Source of the DNA: Haliclystus octoradiatus
Taxonomy: Eukaryota > Cnidaria > Staurozoa > Stauromedusae > Haliclystidae
Reading direction: 5' to 3'
Assembly (NCBI GenBank): GCA_916610825.1
Contig: OU744453.1
Coordinates: forward strand, 10,311,826-10,375,825
DNA: 64,000 bases
The notes under the pieces are model-generated. The model was not told the origin of the DNA and did no database searches. It saw nothing but the letters and a program-made list of their open reading frames with translations. Each line of letters opens with the position of its first letter. The first letter of the stretch is position 1. Below, one piece after another: positions 1 to 12,127 of the stretch. The position numbers were made by a program, and so were the translations under genes.

Positions 1-737
1 GAAATTAGCGTAGATTATCAGTGGTACATCTGTTAATACGACAGTAAGTCCTATTTTTCTTATATATAATATCTTGCATACATTCAAAATTTAAATGCAT
101 TATGTTGAAATTATGTTAACATTTGATAATACTGGTTATATTTACAATTCATTCATTCCCGTATATACTAAATGTCATTGGTGTCTTTTTATTTTGTTGA
201 TAATGTCTACATTATATATCAACGCTTGACTATTTGGACAAATTCTGGATTACTACACTGTAAAAGTGCATAATACGAGTATATTAGAGTTGGCGATTCA
301 GCGGCTGATGATATATAATTCCCGATCTGGTTCCCGTTACGATGATATATAGGTAGTGAAAATAGTCCTCCAGGCCTCGCGGACTCAAATGATCCTTAAT
401 TCATGAGTGTTAAGTTAACACTGTTAACCTATTAAAAATTAGCTAAATATAACTAGAAACACTATAAATTTCTTTAATAAGTGTGTTGTACCTAAATTCT
501 AAATCAAAATTGAACTTATTCAGATTAAAAACAAAGATAATTAAAAATACCATACTGCGCATGCGCAAAGTTTCAGCTATCAAATATATAATATTTCATA
601 ATATTTCATAAATATTATCATTGATAATCAATATTAGAGTCATTAGTAGTATCATCAAGTATTTAAAATTGCTTTTTTGATTGTTTTGTTAAAAATATCA
701 TAACCACATTCGAAATATTCTACTGAGGCGGACGTAG
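1..737. other. AT-rich stretch, no gene seen
   Basis: I see no convincing coding region, RNA gene or terminal repeat here. It lies 5' of a Penelope-like element fragment and could contain decayed parts of the same element, but no reverse transcriptase motif is readable. Confidence 0.4.
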
Positions 738-1582
738 GTGGAACCAAATTTCAATGCCATCTCCGACTTATCTATTAATGAAGAGGCATTTGAAACTTCT
801 AAAGCACCATATATAGCCGCATTAAAATCTAGTGGGTACGCCGCCGAATTTAGCTACAAGGAGCACAACTCTACAGAACCAATTACAAACAGGCAAGAAA
901 AACGAAGACGCAATATTATTTGGTTTAACCCGCCTTACAGCTTAAATGTCAACACTAATGTAGCTAAGAAATTTTTAACACTTATTAACAAACATTTCCA
1001 AAAACTCACAAATTTAATAAGATATTTAATAAGAATAACGTAAAGGTAAGCTATAGCTGTATGGCAAACATGGAAACCATAATTAGATGCCATAATAAGA
1101 AAATTCTGGATACAAAAAGCAACGAGGGACGGAAAAAGTTATGTAACTGCCGAACAAAAGCCAATTGCCCGCTTGATAACAGGTGCCTAACCTCAAGCGT
1201 AGTGTATAACGCAAACGTCACCACAACACGAGACCCCTGTGGCAAAAATTACATCGGACTAACGGAAGGCACTTTCAAACAGCGCCACACGCAGCATAAA
1301 TCATCTTTTAGAAACAAAAAGTATCAGAACAGCACAGAATTATCAAAACTTGTCTGGAAATTAAAAGAAAAAAACATCAACTACAACATCAAATGGTCGA
1401 TACTAGCAACTGCTGCTGCCTATAATAATATCCAGAAAAAATGTAATTTATGCCTCACAGAAAAACTGCATATTATTTACTATGAATATGACAATTTATT
1501 AAACAAAAGGTCGGAACTAATTTCCAAGTGCAGACATGAGAACAAATTTTACCTTAAGAATTATAAGGATACAAAAACATAA
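738..1582 (+). mobile_element. Penelope-like element (PLE), 3' half with GIY-YIG endonuclease
   Basis: Two adjoining reading stretches give the C-terminal part of a PLE polyprotein. The first (738-1043) matches the region after the reverse transcriptase, with the block IIWFNPPYS. The second (1061-1582) has the cysteine motif CNCRTKANCPL and then the GIY-YIG type core NYIGLTEGTFKQRHTQH. It ends with CNLCLTEKLHIIY and a CRHENKF tail, all typical of PLEs in invertebrates. The GIY-YIG domain nicks target DNA for target-primed reverse transcription. The element is 5' truncated and not intact. A hammerhead ribozyme lies 118 bp downstream, as expected for the PLE terminal region. Family membership is recognised from memory of such proteins, not from a search. 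Confidence 0.85.
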
Positions 1583-1700
1583 TAGAATAACAATAGACTA
1601 AGAACTTCAATAGATATGCGATAATTAGACAATAGAAACGCCTTTAGCATGATATGTATAAACTTGCATTGATACACGTATATTTTTCATTATGAATAAA

Positions 1701-1740
1701 CCGTCTGAAGAGCGTCTTTACGCGAAACTCAGAGTAACGG
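1701..1740 (+). ncRNA. Minimal type I hammerhead ribozyme of the PLE
   Basis: Every core position of a hammerhead is present. Stem I is CCGT (1701-1704) with ACGG (1737-1740). The CTGAAGA box is 1705-1711. Stem II is GCG/CGC around a six-base loop (1712-1723). GAAA is 1724-1727. A 3-bp stem III CTC/GAG closes on one base (1728-1734). The cleavage-site dinucleotide TA is 1735-1736. Short stem III versions are known from Penelope-like elements, where they are thought to act as dimers. It sits just 3' of the PLE ORF and on the same strand. Confidence 0.85.
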
Positions 1741-2589
1741 ACCAAACTCGTAATCTTTGAGTCATAATTTCTATATTGCTCTGCTTTTAGCATTGAGCAC
1801 TCTCATTGATGTTTTGCCTCACACATTTATAATTATACTGTATATATATATATTTTATATATCACATCATAGGAATTTTGTTTCACATTACAAGACTCGT
1901 GAATAATACATCGGTAATATGTAAACCAATTTATTTTATTGCCTACCATCAATTATTATATGTTTGCTTTCAATCTATCTGCATATACTATATATTATAT
2001 TATACATATATCCTCATAATCATCCAGGATTGGTTATCATTCTATAATTATGTTACAATTTACATGTGGCAAGTGCAAACAATAATTTGAACATTTTCAA
2101 ATTGATCATTTATCTGAATTATTTATGTAAATAATGTTGAACAACTGCACATCTTGCTACGTGACCAATACTTTAGCGGTCTGTTTACTTCTTATAAAAG
2201 TCATATCCATTTGTATTTGTATTAAGCTTGCCAAACATTTATGCTTTTAAGCGGCAAATAATTAAATGATTTAAGAAAAATGATGTGACATTTGCAGTTT
2301 TTCATTTTCTTTCGGATAAAGATCTAGCGATGTGTTCAAATTATAATGCGATACTTTGCTAGAACTTGGAAGACGGACCGAAATTAGAAAGAAAAACTAC
2401 ATCAAAACAAAGATCTGCCATATTGTTTATAGTCAAAACCATAGCAACAGAACGGAAAGTGCTGGATCGAGTGCGCCCAAGGATGGCAAAATTCAAAATT
2501 AGTAACCTTCTGCTTCACCCAAACAATTCTAATAGGTAAAATAATATTATAAATTTGATATGTTTTTATTTACAAATATCCAAAAAATC
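1741..2589. other. No gene seen; possible PLE 3' end
   Basis: The first 60 bases contain ATATTGCTCTGCTTTTAGCATT, which recurs in shortened form at about 6980, 13355 and 19980. It may be the rest of the PLE terminal region. Beyond that I see only AT-rich sequence without a coding signal. Confidence 0.35.
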
Positions 2590-3420
2590 TTCCTCGGACG
2601 CATGTAGGTAACTTGAGTTTCATCAAATAGCTGTTGGCCAGCGAACTAATAGTGGCTATAAGCAAACAAAAGGGCTTTTAGAAGAGACTGGTATATATGC
2701 TCCAAGAAATTTGATTAAAACGGTATTACGAAAATGTGACAATTGATCCACACATCAATTATGTTAAAGAAGGTACGCTTCAAGTAAACGATCATTGGAG
2801 CAGATTGAGTATTGATGTAACTAAATTTAATAATGAGAAATATTTAACAATTGTGGATACCGGTCCTTCTCGATTTACCATTTGGAGAAAAATTTGTAAT
2901 GAAGGTGACGTGGAAATTATTGCGCAATTAAGATTGATTTTTATTGAGCGTGGTCCTCCTTGTGAATTATTGTTAGATAATTTTACAACATTCAAATCAC
3001 GATTGTTTATTTCATTTTGTAATGATTGGAACGTTAGATTAGAGCCTAGAGCTGCACATAAACCAAGTGGTAATGGTAGAGAGAAACCATCGAACTATAA
3101 AAGCACAAGCAGCTCGTACAAATAATGGTGTACTGTATATTGGTACAATGATACGCCTCGTTTCACTTGCAATCAGTCACCTGCTTCCATGATATAGAAG
3201 TATTATTCTCGACTGAAATGTGTTAATGTGAATTTAGAAGAAGCAGAAGCAAGAGAAATGAGTGAAGATTCTGATGACTCATATTCAGTCTCAGATGATA
3301 ATTTACTTGTAGATGATATTGACAATAATAGTGATAATGATGATAATAATGATATGCACAGAAGAGTTTTACAGTTTCGAGAAAGACGAGTGCCAACATG
3401 GCACGGTGATTATGTGTAAT
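2590..3420 (+). mobile_element. LTR-retrotransposon fossil, integrase part
   Basis: The stretch reads as the catalytic core of a retroviral-type integrase (blocks YLTIVDTGPSRF and ELLLDNFTTFKS) followed by a short acidic tail with a final basic RERRVPTWHGDY. This is the end of an LTR-element polyprotein. Only the 3' end of pol is left and it is broken in at least two places. A purine-rich run with a TGT start near 3520-3531 could be the edge of a 3' LTR, which I could not confirm. Whether it is of the Gypsy or BEL/Pao group is not settled. It looks old. Confidence 0.65.
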
Positions 3421-5410
3421 GAGATGATTTATTGTAAATAGTTAATTGTTTATTTTTGGTTTTAATTTTTGACTGTATGGAGCTATATATAGATCATGCT
3501 ATTTGAGATGTGGACATCATCTGTGGGGAGTGTAATATGAGGCTTTCTCCCGATATAGAGGCTGAGTCATGTATTAGAGGGCAGATTGAATGAGACGTTG
3601 CTCGAGCGATCACGTTATGTTAAAGGGTCAAACAAGACCGTCAGCCTTTCTATGGAAGTTTTTGAAATTGGATATCGTAGCTTTTTTATTTAGTCATATT
3701 ATTTTAGTGAGTTGATGATATTTGAGCCGTGAATTATGAAACTCCATTTTTCATACTTTGTAACATTTCTCGAAAAACATAAGCAAGACAATGCGAGTTG
3801 TAAAAATGATGACAATCGGAGTTTTAAATACAACATATATATATAACCTTGGAAAATCATTCCATGCTAACAAGCCTGAAGCTTTATCAGAATATTTCCT
3901 TCCAAAAATATCGCGGTTCGAAACGCAGACAAATGAACGACTGGGTATCGGTCATTAATAAAATACAGTTGGAATCAATTTTGTAGCAAACCATAATATC
4001 CAAACACCTAGAAGCCCCACATGATGCTTATTTTGTTTCGATCGAGGTTCAGTAATGTCAGTGTGATTGAAATACAAAAATATAATCCGTTGATTTGATG
4101 TTGTCAAAATGAATCTAGGTTCGATATGTTTCTTCTCTGCAAGAAATATCACATTCATAGATAATTTGAAAAGCAAAACAGTATCAAATGTCCACAATTA
4201 TCTACATTATGCTTTCTTTCAACAAAATTCTTTATACAATATTGCATTCTTGGTAAACAGTCTTGCATTCTTGGTAAAATTCGATTTACATTGGGTTATC
4301 TTTTAAACATGTTCCAAAACTCTTGTTTGTAATTTATTGCCATCGAAACACTTCTCGTGATACAGTATATTACAGATTTCATCGCTATGAAAACTCAAAA
4401 CCGATTTGGTGATGTCACAACTGGTGTTTGAAACTGAGGTTTTAAAACAATTATCGCCGGTCAATAATGCACCTTTAATATTGTTATCTTTTGATATAAG
4501 AGATTTATAGTTATAATTATTTATTGGTATTGATATATTACAATCTTATAATCAAAGCTAACCATCTATTCGTAGTTGTCAACATGACTGCATTTTAACG
4601 TGGATACGTGTGCGCATGATATTTTGTATTTTGAAGAAGGTTTGGTATCAATTCAAGAAAAATGTGATGGGAATATTCCCGCGCGCAACAACAAATGTAA
4701 TCAAGGAGTAGCTAGTCAATTTCGTGGAATTTATGCAAAAGTTACTGAGTTTCAGAGTTAGTGATTTCAGTTACGATTACAAACCCAATTCCTAGTATTG
4801 ATTATATTCTAGCTATGTTAGCACCTAGCAGGAGCTTAGCTAAAAAAATGTATGTATGTAGAAGGCTCTGTTCAGGCCCAGTGCCATTGCTAGCTAGGCC
4901 AGATAATGCTACTAATAAGCTCCGTAGTAGATGGTTAGGCTAATAAGAAGATTAAAATAAGTTAACTGGCTGTGGGAGAATAGCATATTAAATATGTACA
5001 AAGTGTATTTTTAATCAGAGTAGTGATCTATGTACACTATTGAAGCAATTAAATGATTAATATAGTGTATCTCACCTCGTACGAAAGCCGAAGACGTAAC
5101 TTTTCGACAACTTCGCCTTGTAAAACTGGACAACCGCGCCGCCATTTTGAACTTGAACAAGTGAGTGAAAAGAAACTGAAAGTCAATAACCTTTTGGGGG
5201 AAGAAAACTTGCCCCCCAGTATAGTCGGAGTATCACACACCGAGGAGTTTATATTAGGAAATAGCATAGTTTATAGAGCAATATATTATATTACTATCAT
5301 ATCTTTCAATATAAGATCTCAAGCGAGTGAAAACCGATCTTGCCGGAGGGGAAGAGAGCCGTCATGTCCTTTGACTGATGCGCAATATCAGTTGATCATA
5401 GCTTTTTATG
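3421..5410. other. No gene supported
   Basis: AT-rich sequence with short open stretches (around 4109-4306, 4761-4943 and 5053-5415) that have no recognisable protein features. The first part may be the 3' non-coding end of the LTR-element fossil. Nothing else is claimed. Confidence 0.35.
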
Positions 5411-5674
5411 CCTAGGGGGAGGATAACACGGCACTTTGTAAAATGTGAAGTACACAAAAAGTTACAACAGTCCTGTAAATGCTACCCAAGAATCTACAAA
5501 AGTTCTTTAAAGTTTTTCAAACTTCTCACATATTTCAAAATTTTATACAAAAAGGAGACAAATAAGTAAAAATCTGAAATTTCCTTCAAAAAATATTTTT
5601 CTCAGCTGGAATATTGACTCAAAACCGTGCAGGGCACGTCCCCGTATAGCTAAATAGGAGTTACCACCCCCAGG
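5411..5674. mobile_element. hAT-like MITE
   Basis: The ends are imperfect inverted repeats: CCTAGGGGGAGGATAAC on the left against GTTACCACCCCCAGG on the right. The flanks TTTTTATG and CTTTTATG match at 7 of 8 bases, as expected for an 8-bp hAT duplication. No ORF is present. The same style of element (C/G-run ends, 8-bp duplication) occurs at 14632-14905. Confidence 0.5.
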
Positions 5675-5991
5675 CTTTTATGTATTTAGTAAATTTCCAT
5701 CCTAATAAATGACTTGTTGATCGAGTAAAAGGACGTTTGTCATATCCTACAAGAAACACGAAGGATACAAAATGATCTGATAAATTTCTACGTTATGCTC
5801 AAAATAGCGAACGATGTGCTAGATCTTGACCCAAAGTAAATTTGCTACTTGGTTTTAGTAGATATAATATGCGTGGTAACACTTCAAAATTAATATCATT
5901 AACAATCCCACAATTTGAAGTAGTAAGAAATCAATTTTCCCACCGGGACATACCGTCGTCCCTGCCTGATAGAACAATCTACCAAATGCAT

Positions 5992-6219
5992 AAAAAAGTA
6001 ATGTAGATGCCCTACCGAAGGCACCAGTACCACTCCTCTATTTCTAGATGAGTGGCTTTTTTTGCTTAGAGCAATGCTCTTTAAACGCTCTTTGTTGATC
6101 TCAGCCGCGACACTGCAGATCAATTTCAACAGATTTCATGACCTTAAGAATTGAACCACGGTCGATCAGAAATGATCCGATCTGAAGTTCGGTTGCTCTG
6201 CCATCTGAGCTAATCCTCC
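5992..6219 (-). mobile_element. tRNA-derived SINE with 11-bp target-site duplication
   Basis: Read on the minus strand the element starts with a tRNA-like head. It has an A box (TTAGCTCAGATGGCAGAGC) and, after CTGATCGACCG, a B box (GGTTCAATTC). A body ending in a T-rich tail follows. The 11-bp direct repeat ACCAAATGCAT flanks it at 5981-5991 and 6220-6230. A second, longer family member lies at 26969-27342 on the plus strand. This copy lacks about 150 bp of the body next to the tRNA head. Confidence 0.8.
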
Positions 6220-6230
6220 ACCAAATGCAT

Positions 6231-6681
6231 GTGTACCAAATGCATGTGTAACTTCACATTGCAGAACGGGAAGCAGAAAGGGGGTAACCTAAAAGTGTAC
6301 ACTGTGTACAGAGAAAGGGGGTATCAAATCTTGGGACATTTAATGAATACGTACTTTATGGATGACCCCTAGCTCATCTCATGTATTGTTTGTGCCTGTC
6401 AAGTGGATGCTATTATGCTATGGAGACATATCTGTATAATCAAAGTTACTGTCATGATGGTGTAGTAGTACGTAGTATAGACAGTCACATTAGAAGAATG
6501 TGCCGTCCCTCATACTCCTAATATATTTGCTACACAAATACAAAGCAACCTTCAACTAGCTTAGGCGTGAGCAATGAGGAATGATGTGTATTGATATATT
6601 GAGATTGATTGATGGTGATGTATATATAGTTTATGAATATGACTTGATATGTTATTAGGGTGTTTTGACCAGTGCATTATA
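6231..6681. other. No gene seen
   Basis: AT-rich sequence between a SINE and the leading piece of the tandem array. No coding, RNA or terminal-repeat signal is visible. Confidence 0.35.
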
Positions 6682-7211
6682 GGATATCGCAGTTAAGATT
6701 TATATATTCATCATTAACATAATGTATGTTGCATATTGCCCTACTACATAGCTACTACATGGGGTCAGTTGCAATATAACTCTTTCATTTATCGAGCTTG
6801 GGGTCAAAATTGTGTATAAATCGATAATTCATGCCCTCTTTCAGTGTTTCGAAATTGAATAGTGATTATCTTGTATCTCATGAATGCTTTGTTGATTTAA
6901 TTTCAAAGATGAGTGATCATCATCGCCATTAGTTATTCGGGACTTGAAGAAGCGTTTTTCGTAAACTGATTAATAAATATTTATATTGCTCTGCTTTTAA
7001 CATTGTTTTGTAATTTATAAGTCAGTGTGTTGTTGGAAGGTGTTGTGAGTTCATCAGCCTATGAACCCAACCCTAAATAAATTGTACTTGATTGCATTCA
7101 AGATAGTATCTTTGCTAATTGCCTAATTAGAACCAACGGCATTACTCAACATTATAAAGTCCTCACTTTGATGCCATCACACAGCTGCTTACCTTAACAC
7201 ACATAATATAT
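6682..7211. repeat. Leading partial copy of the 6.6-kb tandem unit (tail portion)
   Basis: This segment is a diverged copy of 13042-13573, with shared runs such as CATGGGGTCAGTTG, TGAACCCAACCCTAAATAAA and ACCAACGGCATTACTCAACA. It represents the downstream tail of an older unit to the left of the present array. A LINE insertion separates it from unit 1. It is more diverged than units 1 and 2 are from each other. Confidence 0.8.
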
Positions 7212-8400
7212 GTATGTATTTGTAGCACAATGGCTAACAGGCAAATATACAAAGGAGGATATTTTTAATGTATCCTCACTTACAGGTGACGTTTAAAAAA
7301 AAAGTACATATATATATAAAGGAAACTATGTTATCAGAAATAGTTAACAGGCAAAGGAATAGTGATAAATTAACTGTGATAAATTAACGTGATTAAGTTT
7401 AAATTTGAATGTTTGTAGAGAATATGACTTCTTCAGGAAGAGAGTTCCATGGCATGATTATTCTATTTGCAAAGTAATGTTTGCAACAGTCATAGTTAAA
7501 TGACTTAGTTGGGTAAAGCTTCAGTGAATGTCCACGCAAGGAATATTTAGAATGTTTAATAGTTGAAAAACTCATCTGGAGCCAAGTCAATCAAGTTTTT
7601 CAAAATTCTGAAGACCATGTGAAGATCAAACTTAAGGCGGCGTAATTCTAGAGACTCAAGGTTGAGGTAGGCAAGACGATATACATAGGGCTTGTAAGCA
7701 TTATTTTTCAAATCAACATCTTGTGAAAGAGCGCTGAACGTTTCCTAAAATATGTATGTCCTTGATGAGATAGGGATTCCAGAATGGCGTAGATGACTCA
7801 AGCATTGGTCTGACGTATGTTGTGAACGCTTTCACTAACAGCTCCGGGTTCTTTGAGGAAAAGCATTTCTTGATTAGGAAAGAACGGTTTTTTGCGTTAG
7901 AGGCTAGCATGGAACAGTGTTCTGTGAATTTTAAATCTGCAGTTAGTAGGATTCCTAGATCTTTCACAGAAGATGAACGTGATAATGCCTTTCAATCTAA
8001 CTGATAAGCAGCATCCGAAATAGATGAATTCCCAAATGAAAGTACTGAGCATTTCTCCTGGGCAATTTTGATTTCCACCCGCTACAGTTGCCAGCATGAG
8101 GGTACATCTTTTAAACGAAATCTTAGCATCATCAGCAAAGAGTTTTATACCACAGTTGAGTTCCAAGCAGCTTACAATGTCATTTATATAGACAATAAAC
8201 AGAAGAGGGCCTAAAACTGAACCCTGAGATACATCACTTATTACAGGGAGGATTCCGGATGTTGAATCCGCGACAGCTACCTGTTGGGTGCGACCATTCA
8301 AAAAAGATTCTATCCATCTTAAAAGTTCATAGTTAATGCCATACCCCTTCAATTTTGATACTAACTTACTAAAAGCTATTAAACTAATTAATCAGACAAT
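7212..8400 (-). mobile_element. CR1-like LINE, 5'-truncated reverse transcriptase fragment
   Basis: On the minus strand the ORF pieces give RT motifs in order: LLRWIESFLNGRTQQVAV, then SQGSVLGPLLFIVYINDI, then LFADDAKI with the catalytic ADD. Further on come DLGILLTADLKF, TYVRPMLESSTPFWNP and a C-terminal FANRIIMPWNSLPEEV. This order is that of the end of ORF2 in CR1/Jockey-like LINEs. The frame is broken (at least two shifts: 7897-8352 to 7713-7967 and again before 7590) and the 5' end is missing. The 3' tail at the low-coordinate end is a TACATA-like simple run. It separates the leading partial copy of the tandem array from unit 1. Confidence 0.8.
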
Positions 8401-9510
8401 GCCTGTAGGATCTAGCAAGCATTATGACAATGTGTAATTAGTAATAAAGTTTTTTTTGGCAACATGACAATGAATAATGACATTTCGGAATCATGTAGCA
8501 CACAGCGTAGGGACACGCGGTGTGTCAACAACAGCAAAAACAACAAATAATGTAAATTTAGTAAAGTTTAATTTAATCAGTCAAAGTATTAGGTAACTGT
8601 TGATTTTGTAATTTACAGATCACAGACAACAGGTTTGATTCACAGAGAGGGACAATTCGAGCAAGAGATATAGCATGGCAACAGTTGAAACCATATAGCA
8701 ACACAACTATCAGGTCTAAATGAACTAATTATGACATTCAATAATTCAATAAATCAATAAGACAATCAATTAGCATGAAATAAGATAATTTGATTTTAAA
8801 ATGGAATTATGATTTGCACTCTCAGAAATGATAAAAGTAGCTGACGTTTGCAATGGCAGAATAGATATAAATTCAGTTTTAATAAAATAAAAAACGATCA
8901 TAATGATAAGCACTCCTATATACTTATCATGTGATGGGATTTATGGAATTGAATATTTATTGTAAAACAAATAAAACGAGTATTGATGTCCGTATATATC
9001 AAAATAATATTATTAAATTTAATCATAAATTGAATGATAAGTACCCCCATACCTATCATCTAAAAAATACATTAAATAATTATAATAATAATAAGAAGAA
9101 ACATCGTAAATCGGATTAAATTTCGACCAAATGAAAAGCACTCCTACATGCTTTCCACTTGAAATTAACTCATTTTGTTTGTTTTAAAGTGTTTTTAATA
9201 GAATTTCTATTTTCTGCTGGGATAATATTATTACAGCTTTTTCACGATTGGTTTGTAATAATGATGTTTGGTAAAATGTTCAGAACTGATTTTGGTTTCA
9301 TTTCATTTTATGCGATATGATTTGTTTGTAAATGACATGAGAAAATGACCTATAGATGGTATAAATTGAATTCAAGTTGATGTTGTGTTGCTATGAATAC
9401 AACTGTTGCCATGAGATTTCCACTTACCTTCCCAGTCTCTAGCCATTCCTCTTATCTATTGTCTGATCACCACTCTTCACGCAATCTTGAGTTACTTAAA
9501 TATATCTATT

Positions 9511-9516
9511 TTTATT
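9511..9516 (-). promoter_or_regulatory. Polyadenylation signal AATAAA, orphan gene copy 1
   Basis: AATAAA on the minus strand about 50 bases past the stop codon at 9568. Units 2 and 3 carry the same motif at the matching place. Confidence 0.45.
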
Positions 9517-9567
9517 ATTACAAGTATATAATATAGTTTTACTTAATTGCCATGGTCTAACTCGAAA

Positions 9568-12016
9568 TTAGGCCCGGATCGTCGAGAGAAGCTCTTTCAC
9601 AGTATTTGCAGTCTCCTCGTCAGATAATAATTGCGCCTCTGTCTTAATTTTAACAACTCGTGTACTTGGGCCTTCGTCTTGACTTTGATCATTGTTGTTA
9701 AACCAATTGTCATCGATGGTTTCATCTGGCTTTGATTCCTATTGAAAATAAAATTAAATAAATATATCAAGATAACAAATATGACCACCATAGACAGGTA
9801 AGTATTGAGATCAGCCACTGAAGAGTTGGTCACTATCACAGGTTGATTCGATCACTCACCTTGGCTGGTGTTTTATGATATCCACGATTGTCATCTTTTT
9901 CCATTTGCTCAAGCCTCTTCTGCTTTCGTTTTTCTGATTCCTTTCTTTTTTCATAAAACTTTTTGTTCCTTTCCTTCCTCTTTTCCCTTTCAGTCATAAC
10001 GTTTTTTTTGGTTGCAACAACATCATCAGAATAATCTTCTTCATCTTCTTTGACGTATGGTCGATCTACAGCAGGACAATATCGATTTTCATCAAAGGAA
10101 GACGTACTGTAGAAGTCATCGTTCGTTTTCATTTCATCTTCTTTCAAGTCAACTTCTTCATCTTTCTTTTCCACTTCTAGATTTTTGGCTTGAGATGCAC
10201 ATCGGGCCTTCAATTTCTTTACTCTGCTCAATACCTTTGATCGCATGGATTTGACTTGGTCCTCTTCCTCTTGTGTCTTGTATAATTTAATACCTTTCTC
10301 GACCTTGATACGACGATTTGCCACTGCTCTTGCAACCCTTTGCTTTGGTGTGTATTCTACCTTCGGTACATTATTTCCCACGTCTTCAAATCCTGAGTCT
10401 CGTGGTACATCTTCAAAAAGACGTTCGATGTCATCAACAAGTTTTCGTTTTGATCGACGTTCAGTTTCAGGTGAGAGTACTCTACATGGATGAGATTCAG
10501 CCAGTAATTCTTCTCGTTCACTATCGTTTAACGCAAGGATAGATGGGAGGATCTCTGGTAGTGTTTTTGGTTTTTCTACTAATTCATCAAGAGGGTCGCA
10601 TCTTGGCATTTTGAATTTCTTTACCTGAAAGCAAGGGGTCGATTGGTGAGTTTTCAATTTTTACATTACAGCATATACCATAAATGATTACGAAAGTGCT
10701 TTTTACAAATATATACTTTTCTAGCAGGATATATGTATCACTATAATTGTACTGAATTCAATCTCAGGTATATCTCCCAAACAGATATATCCGCGTAAGA
10801 ATATAATGGTGTTTATTACGACTAGCCTGTTCTGTGTTCTATATAGTAACGATTAATTTTATTATCAATCGTTATCAATGGTGATCATTAAATTATACTT
10901 TGGACACCTTTGAAAGTTATCCATTCTAAGAATTGTATTTTTGTATTTGAGGTTTTGTATAATATTCAAGTTGATACCTTGGTTGTTGATTTAAACAGAT
11001 TGTGTCCTTGTTTTGATAAATTTGATAAGAATCCGCCAATTCCTCTCGACGTTGGGCGATCATCAGCTTCAACGTCCTCACCATTCCACGCAGTCAGGCT
11101 AAAAAGAAAATACCAGAATAATGTTACAGAGGAAATAGTTCTAATAGTGGTTTATACATTTAGAATAAAGAGTCATTATTTACCAGTTGTTTGCTGCGAC
11201 AAGACCATTTGTAAACTTTGGGATCGGTGGCAAGTCGAGTGTTAATCCACTAGATCTCTTTTGCTTGACGTCACGATTAGTATCGTCAGACTCTATTCCT
11301 TCTGAAGATTTTTGCTTCTTTTCAGTTGCTGGGCTTGATTCGACGTTTTCCAAGTTTTCGTTATTATTCTCAACGATTTTTGGCATTTTTGGTAACGATT
11401 TAACTTGCATCCGTGGTGTTGATACTGTCAGCTTTTCAGTGGCCATAAAAAAGTTATTTTCTTTTACAATTGGAAGCTGAGGTTCATAAGTATAAACAAC
11501 ATTACCATCGGGTTCATTTATAATAGTGTCAATGGTAATAGTTCCATGGTTTTCATCATCCTCTTCCGTGTGGTGACGTATTAGATCACCGTAGCCACGT
11601 GGTATGAACTGATCAATTGAAATATTGCCATTGGCTCTATGCAATAGCTTTCTAGGGTAGCTATTTACGACCCCCAAAGAACAATCTGAATAATAAGATC
11701 CGAAATCTTCAATAATCATTGAATCCGTTTCCGTAATAATACTTGTACCACTTGGAACATGTTCTTCGGCTGATGATTGCAAATGTGCATTAAACTGATT
11801 GGATACTGTAGCAGTGGTAATATTGATATGAGCATCCGATGAACTGCGAGATGGATGAAATGGTACAACATCGTTTCTTCCTGGTCGTGTAATCGTAACG
11901 AAAGGCACAAATCTATTGATAAATGCACACAGTCTTTGACATAATGCCTCTTGCCATCCAGGCCGTTGCCTACGGCGTCGCCTTCTACCTAATCGTAAAT
12001 TTCTCGGTAGAGGCAT
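9568..12016 (-). CDS. Orphan four-exon gene, copy 1 (629 aa, unknown function)
   Basis: Four exons on the minus strand fit together with matching phases and GT..AG introns: 12016-11184, 11098-10978, 10624-9860 and 9738-9568 (stop TAA). They code for 629 residues. I do not recognise the protein. Exon 1 opens with an Arg-rich N-terminus (LGRRRRRRQRPGWQEAL), which could be a nuclear or nucleic-acid binding signal. It continues as low-complexity acidic and Asn-rich sequence. Exon 3 is highly charged, with a Lys/Arg/Glu-rich helix near its end (MTEREKRKERNKKFYEKRK) that looks like a basic coiled coil. Exon 4 ends in an acidic helix. No signal peptide or membrane segment is visible. The coding sequence of exons 1 and 3 gives the same protein as in unit 2. 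Exon structure is inferred from splice sites and frame only. Confidence 0.75.
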
Positions 12017-12119
12017 GATGTAATGTTTACTTTTTCTACATTTCCTTTAATTCTTTGAGGCGGAGAATGGTTATCGCAACAAAGAAGATGAAAAGTGAGC
12101 AATGCAAGGCAGCCCTTTG

Positions 12120-12127
12120 TGACGTCA
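12120..12127. promoter_or_regulatory. CRE/ATF-type palindrome upstream of orphan gene copy 1
   Basis: TGACGTCA lies 104 bp upstream of the start codon. The same site is kept in units 2 (18743-18750) and 3 (25369-25376), although nearby bases in unit 3 have changed. The sequence matches the CREB/ATF site. A role in transcription is inferred. Confidence 0.5.

Noticed and set aside
6945-6990. Another hammerhead (TTGAAGAAGCG...CGTAAACTGATTAA) in the array tail, with copies near 13315 and 19940
   Set aside because: The GAAA box is broken (TAAA) and stems I and III do not pair. At most a distant relic of a PLE end.
10057-10542. Plus-strand ORFs opposite exon 3 of the orphan gene
   Set aside because: Shadow frames of the minus-strand exons. 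They have no splice or start support.
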